A DNA stretch of 6,375 bases from the NCBI GenBank assembly GCA_903889015.1, contig CAISVS010000133.1, positions 1 to 6,375 on the forward strand. The letters run 5' to 3'. This stretch comes from an uncultured bacterium. Lineage in GTDB: Bacteria > Patescibacteriota > Saccharimonadia > Saccharimonadales > Saccharimonadaceae. Positions 1-5,644 of the stretch are shown here, piece by piece; position 1 is the stretch's first letter; each line of letters starts with the position of its first letter. Position numbers and translations under genes: made by a program. The notes under the pieces were generated by a model. It was not told where the DNA came from, ran no database searches, and saw nothing but the letters and a program-made list of their open reading frames with translations.

Positions 1-17
1 AAGGTCGGGCGTTTTTT
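1..17 (+). terminator. Probable right half of an intrinsic terminator, cut by the window edge
   Basis: The first bases read GGTCGGGCG followed by a run of six T, which is what the 3' arm and U-tract of a rho-independent terminator look like. The matching left arm would lie before position 1, so the hairpin cannot be verified. Read on the minus strand, the same sequence comes directly after the tRNA 3' end as an A-run plus CGCCCGACC, so a bidirectional terminator serving both the tRNA and an unseen plus-strand gene is plausible. This is inference from half a structure. Confidence 0.35.
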
Positions 18-18
18 A

Positions 19-95
19 TGGAGGGCCAGGAGGGAATTGAACCCTCGACAACCTACTTAAGAGGCAGGTGCTCTAACCAGCTGAGCTACTGGCCC
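19..95 (-). tRNA. tRNA-Lys (anticodon CUU), with encoded CCA
   Basis: The reverse complement folds into a complete cloverleaf: acceptor stem GGGCCAG/CTGGCCC, D arm GCTC/GAGC with GG in the loop, anticodon stem CCTGC/GTAGG (one G-U pair), anticodon loop CTCTTAA, variable region TTGTC, and T arm GAGGG/CCCTC around TTCAATT. The anticodon is CTT, which reads the lysine codon AAG. CCA is encoded at 21-19, immediately after base 73. Base 73, the discriminator, is T (plus-strand A at 22), whereas bacterial lysine tRNAs usually carry A or G there. The 5' end at 95 is fixed by pairing of the first G with the last C of the acceptor stem. Confidence 0.95.
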
Positions 96-109
96 ATTTA
101 CAAAAACTG

Positions 110-138
110 ATTGTACACTATTACCTCTGTTGATACAA
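110..138 (-). promoter_or_regulatory. Candidate sigma70-type promoter for tRNA-Lys
   Basis: On the minus strand TTGTAT (138-133) is followed after 17 bases by TACAAT (115-110). The predicted transcript start, near 103, is just upstream of the mature tRNA 5' end at 95, as expected for a tRNA gene. The -10 matches consensus well, but the -35 matches only in its first three bases. Its -35 overlaps the -35 of a candidate plus-strand promoter. Confidence 0.45.
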
Positions 139-157
139 GACAGTTAATAGATATTAT
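130..157 (+). promoter_or_regulatory. Candidate promoter for the unknown membrane-protein gene
   Basis: TTGATA (130-135) and TATTAT (152-157), separated by 16 bases, each match the sigma70 consensus at five of six positions. Transcription would start near 164, giving a leader of about 97 bases before the ATG at 261. I saw no clear hairpin or riboswitch-like structure in that leader. A closer promoter around the AT-rich stretch at 221-232 cannot be excluded, but I found no good -35 for it. Confidence 0.4.
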
Positions 158-260
158 TGATGAATCGTTTATGTATTATTACCACCCGAAGCCCAAAAGT
201 GGTATCATTGTATGCAGATATTGAATAATAATCTACCGAGAGATAAACCAAGAATTAACT

Positions 261-1832
261 ATGACAACGAACAAGCAATTAGGTGCAAACGGACGCCAAT
301 TATGTAATCAGTTAGCTGTTGCTAAATCTGTAAAAAAAGAAGAGCATATTGGTCAATATATTAATATTGCAGGTGTTGGCCGAGAAGTCTCGGTTGCCTA
401 TGAGCAATTACGCAATGCGGCTGAATACACATCTGAACATTTGTTAATTCAAAAAGCGATTCGTCGTTTTTACATTCGAAATCTGTCTTTTCAAAATAAT
501 CACTTGGTTGGGCGACATGTCGCCGAGGAGTTGATAATTGAATTGATTCAATCCGGATATGTTGAAAATAATATATTACCGATTGAAACTATTGATGAGT
601 TGGGCGAAGTGGTTCAAAAGCATTATGATAATTTTTGGCAACTAAAAGCAGCAGGTGTAAAGCCAGGCCTAGCCCAAGAATGGACATTGGACCTGTTGTC
701 GGTTGAAAGTGAAAAATTTGTTACAAATAACGTAATTCAAAATATATTTGCTCAATTTACGTATCATCATTATCAGGCTATTTTACAAAAAGATTCATTC
801 ATAGTCGATCAGTCCGAGGCAGCGAATTACGAAGCTAGCCTGTATATTGCGATTTATAAGTCATTATTTAAGGCTGATATATCAAGTGTGCGCTACGAAA
901 TGCAACAGCTTTACTCTGTTTCTAGTGACAATATCAATGAATACGCTAAATTTCATCAAAACATCGACACTATTTTTGCCTCTGAATTAACAGATAAATT
1001 GACGCGTTATATCGATAAATATGGCGCACCACTAAGAGTGCTTCATCATATGGTCCAAGATAATGAAAATATTGTTGAGTTATTAAACAACAACGACCGT
1101 TTTTATTCGGCATATTCCGTCCAAATCGAAAGGGAATATAATCAATCGAAGTCAAAATTAAATCGTGGCTTGATAAAAAGCATTGTTTTCTTGTTTATCA
1201 CCAAAGGTATTATTGGTGTAGCAGTTGAAGTACCTTATGATTTGTCGATACCGCCACATCAGATTATCATCATTCCGTTAATCATCAATATGTTGACGCC
1301 TATTGTATATATTGCTTTATTACGTCTTGGTCTTAAGATGCCAGGCAAGGATAATACACGCGCAATGCAACAATATGTCGATAATATGTTATATGGTGAC
1401 CATACACAGGTCAACTTGTATCCAACCGTTAAAAAACACAGCTATCCGGTTGGTTTCAAGATCGCCTATGCATTGATGTTTTTGATAGTATTTTGGTTTG
1501 TAACAGATATATTAATGAAGGCTGGATTTAATATTGTTCAAGGTGCGATATTCTTTATATTCTTTGCAACTGCTAACTTTTTGGGATTCAGGTTATCACG
1601 TATGGTACGCGAACTCGAACTTATTACAGCAAAATCAGGCTTTTTGGCAACCATCAGAGATTTTATTTATATGCCGTTTATTTTGTTGGGGCAGTGGTTG
1701 TCAGATAAGTACAGCAAGGTTAATATCGTTGCTGTAATTTTGGATACAATTATTGAACTGCCATTAAAGACAGTACTTCGCTTGATTAGACAGTGGACTG
1801 AATTTATTAACGATAAAAAAGACCAAATTTAA
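261..1832 (+). CDS. Protein of unknown function with a long soluble N-terminal part and a C-terminal multi-pass membrane domain
   Basis: I do not recognise a named family. The 523-residue product has no signal peptide. Residues 1-300 are soluble and mostly helical by appearance, with a basic, aromatic stretch near 64-75 (QKAIRRFYIRNL). About four hydrophobic helices follow, near 303-323, 334-355, 400-418 and 424-444. Positive charges before the first helix and in the 355-400 loop suggest a cytoplasmic N-terminal part. Residues 460-515 form two further hydrophobic or amphipathic stretches that may lie along the membrane, and the tail is charged (NDKKDQI). No nucleotide-binding, protease or transporter motif is visible. 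The ATG at 261 lacks a properly spaced Shine-Dalgarno; the purine run GAGAGA lies too far upstream. The gene stands alone between a divergent tRNA and a convergent phosphoketolase gene. The overall style resembles conserved hypothetical proteins of Saccharibacteria, but that is recollection, not a search result. Confidence 0.85.
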   Translation: MTTNKQLGANGRQLCNQLAVAKSVKKEEHIGQYINIAGVGREVSVAYEQLRNAAEYTSEHLLIQKAIRRFYIRNLSFQNNHLVGRHVAEELIIELIQSGYVENNILPIETIDELGEVVQKHYDNFWQLKAAGVKPGLAQEWTLDLLSVESEKFVTNNVIQNIFAQFTYHHYQAILQKDSFIVDQSEAANYEASLYIAIYKSLFKADISSVRYEMQQLYSVSSDNINEYAKFHQNIDTIFASELTDKLTRYIDKYGAPLRVLHHMVQDNENIVELLNNNDRFYSAYSVQIEREYNQSKSKLNRGLIKSIVFLFITKGIIGVAVEVPYDLSIPPHQIIIIPLIINMLTPIVYIALLRLGLKMPGKDNTRAMQQYVDNMLYGDHTQVNLYPTVKKHSYPVGFKIAYALMFLIVFWFVTDILMKAGFNIVQGAIFFIFFATANFLGFRLSRMVRELELITAKSGFLATIRDFIYMPFILLGQWLSDKYSKVNIVAVILDTIIELPLKTVLRLIRQWTEFINDKKDQI

Positions 1833-1844
1833 TCAGTTTTTGAC

Positions 1845-1882
1845 AATAAATAAAAGCCGATATTACTCGGCTTTTATTTATT
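1845..1882. terminator. Bidirectional intrinsic terminator between convergent genes
   Basis: The arm AATAAATAAAAGCCGA (1845-1860) is perfectly complementary to TCGGCTTTTATTTATT (1867-1882) around a six-base loop, TATTAC. The GC-rich core GCCGA/TCGGC sits next to the loop and is flanked by an A-rich arm and a T-rich arm, so the hairpin ends in a U-tract on either strand. It begins 12 bases after the stop of the plus-strand membrane-protein gene and lies 15 bases past the phosphoketolase stop on the minus strand, so it can end both transcripts. Confidence 0.9.
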
Positions 1883-1897
1883 ATTTACACATTCGAC

Positions 1898-4279
1898 TTA
1901 AAAGTCGCTAGCTGTATCTTGGGATACTGCTTTGGTGTTGTCAATCTCGGCTTGCCATATCCAGTTGTCAATTTCGGGCGTATCGATACCATTTATCTTG
2001 ATGTATTCAATGTTGTCAGCTAACTTTTGGCGATACTTATCGATAATGACTTGACCGTCTGCATCACTGATGCGACCAGATTCGATTAATCGGCTAAAGA
2101 TAGCGATTATTAAGTCATAACGACTAGTTTTGTTACGGGCATGCATATCGAATGGTGTTGTGGTGCTGCCTTGTTCGATATAGCCGCGAACGTCAAAGCG
2201 ACTGGCATCATTGATGTACTTAAACAGGATGGCTTCGAGCGTTTCAGGGTATCCATGGAAGTTACAAATGACTGGTTTATCGGTTGTGAATTGGTTGTTA
2301 AATTCTTCTTCACTGATACAATTTTGGGCTTGACCGAATCCACGTCCGGTAATCGAGCTGATGTTGACACAACGCAAACGAATTTCAGGCCATTCACGTT
2401 TTGCCAAGTCAATTGCCGCCATGACTTCTTTGGTTGGATAATCGCCAATACCAGCCAAAACAACATCAGGATCGTTATCACTGGCAAATTCCCAAGTCGT
2501 AATACCAGTTTTTAGTTGTTGACGAGCCAAATCTGGCGTTAACCAACGAGGTTCTTGAGTTTTTCCGGCAACTACAACGTTAATTTGTCTGGTCGAACTA
2601 AGCATTTTTTCCATAACAACTAATGTGCTGTTGCCATCGGCAGGGAAGTAAACGTCAACGAAATTGCCATGACGACGCAAAACATCGTCAATAAAGCCAG
2701 GGTTTTGGTGGCTAAAACCGTTGTGGTCTTGGCGCCAACCCGAACTGGTCAATATGTAATTAAGGGATGGGAATAATCCGCGCCATTCGTAATTCATCGA
2801 GTGTTTCAAGAATTTAGCGTATTGGTCGGTCATACTAGATACTACTTGAATAAATGCTTCATAGCTGGCGAATACTGAGTGACGACCGGTTAATGTGTAA
2901 CCTTGGGCCAAGCCTTGCAAATTATGTTCGCTAAGCATTTCCATGACACGACCGTCTTGGGATAAATCTTTGTCCCAAGGTTTGATTGGCCACATCCAAG
3001 CTCTTGAAGTAGCGCCAAAAACGCCGTCAAGTTTGTTAGAATAGGTTTCGTCAGGTGACATCATACGGAAGTTGTGATTTTCTTCGTTTAATCTAAAGAC
3101 TTCTTTGAGGTATAGGCCAGTGCGAATCATACTGCTGGATCCAATTGTTCCGGGTACTTCGGCGTCTTCACAAAATTGCTCGGCTGAAGGTAATTTCAAT
3201 GGTTTATAGACAGCATCGCCACCGTGAGCGTGTGGGCTCATGCCCATACGTTGATGTTTTTCAGGTACGATATTGTTAACAAAGTCACCAAAACCTGTTT
3301 CACGGTCAAATAGTTCATTAATTTTGTATGATCCCAGCCATTCTTGCAACATTTGCAATTGTTCAGGGTCAGTTTTGGCTTCCATTAATACAACTTGGTG
3401 AGATAAACAGTTGCCTTCAACTTTGTTGCCATTAAGTTCTTTGACGCCAGACATACCTTTTTCGGTGCGCATAATAATCATTGGCATATGTGGTGAAACT
3501 AGGTTTTCGGTCGATTCTTTGATTCGCCAAATTTCTTGGTGAGCCCATTCTAAGGCCTCTTCCATTTGTTGGTCCAGATTATCGCCACTGACAAAACGTG
3601 GTTGGTATCCGTAACCTGTAAATAGGGCGATTAATTCTTCATCGCTCATGCGGCCAAAAATTGTTGGAGCCGAAATTTTGTAGCCATTTAAGTGCAAAAT
3701 TGGCAAGACTGTTCCGTTGGTTTTTGGATTAACCAGTTTATTTAAGTGCCAAGATGCAGCAGCTGGGCCAGTTTCGGCTTCGCCATCACCAACTAAACAG
3801 GCGACAATCATGTTTGGGTTGTCCAAAACTGCACCATATGAAGTTGCTAGGGCATAACCTAATTCGCCGCCCTCCAAAATTACACCAGGTGTGCCTGGGT
3901 TAGAGTGGCTAGGAAAGCCATAAGGCCAGCTGAAATTTCGACAAATATATTCGATACCTTCGTAGGTATGGGTTGCTTCGGGGTAAAATTCTTGCAAAGT
4001 ACCTTCCAAAAACAAGTTAGCTTGAAGGGCAGGAAAGGCATGGCCAGGTCCTAAAACAAACATCATTTCTTGACCGTATTTTTTGATCAATTTATTTAAA
4101 TGCGCATAAATCAAGTTAACGCCAGGGCCTGAACCCCAGTGGCCAAGTAGTCTTGGTTTGATGTCGTCGGCTGTCAAAGGCCTTTCCAGTAAAAAGTTAT
4201 CTTGCAAAAATATTTGTGCTGCTGTTAAATAATTTGTAACCCGCCGATACTTTTCGAAATCTGATATATTGTCATTCAT
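1898..4279 (-). CDS. xfp: Xylulose-5-phosphate/fructose-6-phosphate phosphoketolase
   Basis: This is a cytoplasmic thiamine-diphosphate (ThDP) enzyme that splits xylulose 5-phosphate (and in many members fructose 6-phosphate) with inorganic phosphate into acetyl phosphate plus glyceraldehyde 3-phosphate (or erythrose 4-phosphate). Its 793 residues match the usual length of about 790-825. Family motifs appear in order: LLGHWGSGPG (44-53), GPGH (77-80), SHSNPGTPG (124-132), EGGELGYAL (136-144), the ThDP/Mg motif GDGEAETGP (164-172), HLNGYKI (196-202), PHAHGG (349-354), SPDETYSNKL (408-417), WRQDHNGFSH (515-524) with two active-site histidines, DKPVICNFHGYP (667-678) and the C-terminal GSTTTPFDM (704-712). 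Variants include AF after GPGH where GG is common, and HAHGG for HANGG. The ATG at 4279 starts at the expected family N-terminus. It has no Shine-Dalgarno, and a strong promoter sits almost directly upstream. Acetyl phosphate could feed acetate kinase for ATP, but no such gene is in the window. Confidence 0.97.
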   Translation of the reverse strand: MNDNISDFEKYRRVTNYLTAAQIFLQDNFLLERPLTADDIKPRLLGHWGSGPGVNLIYAHLNKLIKKYGQEMMFVLGPGHAFPALQANLFLEGTLQEFYPEATHTYEGIEYICRNFSWPYGFPSHSNPGTPGVILEGGELGYALATSYGAVLDNPNMIVACLVGDGEAETGPAAASWHLNKLVNPKTNGTVLPILHLNGYKISAPTIFGRMSDEELIALFTGYGYQPRFVSGDNLDQQMEEALEWAHQEIWRIKESTENLVSPHMPMIIMRTEKGMSGVKELNGNKVEGNCLSHQVVLMEAKTDPEQLQMLQEWLGSYKINELFDRETGFGDFVNNIVPEKHQRMGMSPHAHGGDAVYKPLKLPSAEQFCEDAEVPGTIGSSSMIRTGLYLKEVFRLNEENHNFRMMSPDETYSNKLDGVFGATSRAWMWPIKPWDKDLSQDGRVMEMLSEHNLQGLAQGYTLTGRHSVFASYEAFIQVVSSMTDQYAKFLKHSMNYEWRGLFPSLNYILTSSGWRQDHNGFSHQNPGFIDDVLRRHGNFVDVYFPADGNSTLVVMEKMLSSTRQINVVVAGKTQEPRWLTPDLARQQLKTGITTWEFASDNDPDVVLAGIGDYPTKEVMAAIDLAKREWPEIRLRCVNISSITGRGFGQAQNCISEEEFNNQFTTDKPVICNFHGYPETLEAILFKYINDASRFDVRGYIEQGSTTTPFDMHARNKTSRYDLIIAIFSRLIESGRISDADGQVIIDKYRQKLADNIEYIKINGIDTPEIDNWIWQAEIDNTKAVSQDTASDF

Positions 4280-4289
4280 AGTTATGCTT

Positions 4290-4318
4290 ATTGTAGCGCA
4301 GTAATTGATGTTTGTAAA
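4290..4318 (-). promoter_or_regulatory. Promoter of the phosphoketolase gene, predicting a nearly leaderless mRNA
   Basis: On the minus strand TTTACA (4318-4313) and TACAAT (4295-4290) are exactly 17 bases apart, and each matches the sigma70 consensus at five of six positions. The -10 ends ten bases before the ATG (4279), so transcription would begin roughly three to five bases before the start codon. That fits the absence of any Shine-Dalgarno there. This is the best promoter match I found in the window. Confidence 0.6.
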
Positions 4319-4358
4319 ACCGCTAATGCTACAATTTATTATCTTAATTTGCTAAGAT
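4305..4358 (+). promoter_or_regulatory. Candidate extended -10 promoter elements for folD
   Basis: Two extended -10 motifs precede folD. The first is TGCTACAAT (4327-4335), with a possible TTGATG -35 at 4305-4310 (19-base spacer) and a start near 4342. The second is TGCTAAGAT (4350-4358), whose predicted start falls at or within a base or two of the GTG at 4366. The second would give a leaderless mRNA, in line with the lack of a Shine-Dalgarno. The -35 region overlaps that of the divergent phosphoketolase promoter, so the two genes may compete for polymerase. I cannot decide between the two elements from sequence alone. Confidence 0.4.
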
Positions 4359-4365
4359 ATAGATA

Positions 4366-5196
4366 GTGAAAATATTAGACGGTTCAGAACTAGCTGGATA
4401 TATAAAAGAGCGCCAACTTAAACAAGTTCGGGCGCTTCGTCAATCGTGGCGCGTTATTCCGCGTTTGGCGATTATTAGGACTGGCGATAATCCGGTGATT
4501 GATACGTATATCAGGTTAAAAAAAGCCTACGGCAAAGATATTACGGTTGAAGTTGATGTTTATCAACCAACCAGTGTTGAGTTGCTGAATCAGATAAAAT
4601 TGCTAAATAATGACGAAAACGTTCACGGAATTATTATTCAATTACCTTTGGAAAATACCGAGATGACTGAATCAGCTGTTAATGCTGTGACGCCTGAAAA
4701 AGATGTCGATGGTTTGGGTGAAAAGCCTAAATTTACACCGGCTACAGCTATGGCGATTGATTGGTTGCTGGCGGGTTATAACGTTGAACTTAGTAACAAA
4801 AAAATTGCCATTATCGGCAAAGGTCGCTTGGTTGGTGCGCCACTAGCGGAATTGTGGCAAAGTTCGGGATTTGACGTAACAGTTTATGGCAAACAGACGA
4901 CGAACGAACTTAAAACAGCTGTTAATAATGCTGATGTTATTGTCACGGCAACTGGTGTACCTAGTTTAATTACCAGTGACATGATTCGTCAGAAAGCTGT
5001 CGTTGTTGATGCTGGCACAGCTGCTGAACATGGCAAAATAGTTGGCGATTTAGCAGCCGATGTTCGTGAACGTCAAGATCTGACCATTACGCCAATTAAA
5101 GGTGGCGTCGGCCCACTAACCGTAACTGCCTTATTTGATAACGTTATTCGCTCCGCCCGTCGCATTGCCGACGCAAAAGGTCAACAGGATATTTAA
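4366..5196 (+). CDS. folD: Bifunctional methylenetetrahydrofolate dehydrogenase / methenyltetrahydrofolate cyclohydrolase
   Basis: FolD interconverts 5,10-methylene-, 5,10-methenyl- and 10-formyl-tetrahydrofolate in the cytoplasm, using NAD(P), and so supplies one-carbon units. The 276 residues are close to the usual 280-300. The N-terminal catalytic domain shows ILDGSELA (3-10), the YxxxK pair Y48/K52, QLPL (92-95) and KDVDG (112-116). The Rossmann domain carries GKGRLVGAP (151-159), and the closing signature GGVGPLT is at 246-252. Departures from the common family pattern are PATA (125-128) where PCTP is usual, GKG in place of GRS in the cofactor loop, and K245 where proline normally precedes GGVGP. 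The catalytic Y, K, Q and D are kept, so it should be active. The GTG start is supported because ILDG follows at the family-typical distance. No Shine-Dalgarno is visible. Its TAA stop overlaps the stop of the convergent response-regulator gene by four bases. Confidence 0.95.
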   Translation: MKILDGSELAGYIKERQLKQVRALRQSWRVIPRLAIIRTGDNPVIDTYIRLKKAYGKDITVEVDVYQPTSVELLNQIKLLNNDENVHGIIIQLPLENTEMTESAVNAVTPEKDVDGLGEKPKFTPATAMAIDWLLAGYNVELSNKKIAIIGKGRLVGAPLAELWQSSGFDVTVYGKQTTNELKTAVNNADVIVTATGVPSLITSDMIRQKAVVVDAGTAAEHGKIVGDLAADVRERQDLTITPIKGGVGPLTVTALFDNVIRSARRIADAKGQQDI

Positions 5197-5567
5197 GCGG
5201 GAAGACCGAGGGCTTCTTTGACACGGGCGACGACTTGTCTTGGCGTCAGGTTGGCTTTGACGATGTAACTGTGAATGCCAAGTGATCGCAAATGTTTTGG
5301 TGATTCTTCTTCGCCAAGGTTGGTCAAAATAATAACAGGGATGTCTTTGCCCCAATCGTGTTTGCGGATAATATCAAGGGCTTCGACGCCGTCCATTTCA
5401 GGCATTTGTAAATCAAGTAAAATTAGGTCGGGTAAAAATGCTTCAACCAAGGCAACGCCACGTTTGCCGTTATTGGCTAATTGGACTTCAAATCCATCCG
5501 CTTCGAATTTCATGCGGTACATTTGGCTGATTACTGCGTCATCTTCAACAATTGCTATTTTAGTCAT
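5193..5567 (-). CDS. Stand-alone response regulator receiver domain protein (CheY-like)
   Basis: The 124-residue protein is a single receiver domain with no output domain. Receiver landmarks are all present: acidic pair E8/D9/D10 in IVEDD, phosphoacceptor D52 in LLDLQMPEMDG, switch T82 in ILTN, aromatic Y101, and conserved lysine K104 in YIVKAN. It should therefore accept phosphate from a histidine kinase in the cytoplasm, but the kinase and the target are not in this window. The ending VKANLTPRQVVARVKEAL resembles the many single-domain receivers of Patescibacteria (recollection). The ATG at 5567 is directly abutted by AAAGAG, too close for a normal ribosome site, but the family begins KIAIVEDD right here. 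The gene is divergent from the prenyl synthase gene (77-base gap) and converges on folD with a shared TTAA. It could act through protein-protein contact as CheY or Spo0F do; its actual role is unknown. Confidence 0.93.
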   Translation of the reverse strand: MTKIAIVEDDAVISQMYRMKFEADGFEVQLANNGKRGVALVEAFLPDLILLDLQMPEMDGVEALDIIRKHDWGKDIPVIILTNLGEEESPKHLRSLGIHSYIVKANLTPRQVVARVKEALGLPA

Positions 5568-5586
5568 CTCTTTGATGTTACAATAT

Positions 5587-5616
5587 TTTATAGTTAATTA
5601 CCATAGGCTTTATTAA
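5587..5616. promoter_or_regulatory. Weak candidate divergent promoters between the receiver and prenyl synthase genes
   Basis: The 77-base gap is AT-rich. On the minus strand TATAAA (5592-5587) could be the -10 of the receiver gene, but no good -35 lies at the right distance. On the plus strand TTTATA (5587-5592) and TATTAA (5611-5616), 18 bases apart, could serve the prenyl synthase gene, with a start near 5623. Both are poor matches, and AT-rich DNA gives such hits by chance. Confidence 0.25.
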
Positions 5617-5633
5617 AAATCAGTAAAGAAAAA

Positions 5634-5640
5634 GTGGGGA
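5634..5640 (+). promoter_or_regulatory. Possible ribosome binding site of the prenyl synthase gene
   Basis: The G-rich stretch GTGGGGA ends four bases before the ATG at 5645. It is the only G-rich purine tract placed near a ribosome-binding position before any start codon in this window. It is not a clean AGGAGG, so pairing with the 16S tail would rely on G-U pairs or a short core. Confidence 0.35.
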
Positions 5641-5644
5641 AGAA

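Noticed and set aside
164..260. Possible riboswitch or small RNA in the leader before the membrane-protein gene
   Set aside because: I found no strong stems, conserved riboswitch motifs or terminator/antiterminator pair in this AT-rich stretch.
970..1737. Short frames at 970-1155 minus and 1534-1737 plus inside the membrane-protein gene
   Set aside because: The host frame is intact for 523 codons with coherent membrane topology. The short frames have no ribosome site or domain.
1894..1907. Small inverted repeat CGACTTAAAAGTCG at the phosphoketolase stop codon
   Set aside because: It gives a four-base-pair stem with a six-base loop and is not followed by a T-run. The perfect 16-bp hairpin beside it explains termination.
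2110..2515. Open frames on both strands inside the phosphoketolase gene (2110-2487 minus, 2141-2515 plus)
   Set aside because: They lie fully within a gene with continuous family motifs, and their translations show no recognisable domain. They are shadow frames.
5201..5216. Inverted repeat GAAG...CTTC just past the folD stop as a possible terminator
   Set aside because: The stem has only four clean pairs, then a mismatch and a two-base loop, and it is followed by only three T. It lies inside the receiver coding sequence and is too weak to call.
5131..5616. Open frames at 5131-5355 minus and 5275-5616 plus
   Set aside because: They overlap the receiver gene, which has every conserved receiver residue in its own frame. 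The alternatives have composition typical of shifted frames.
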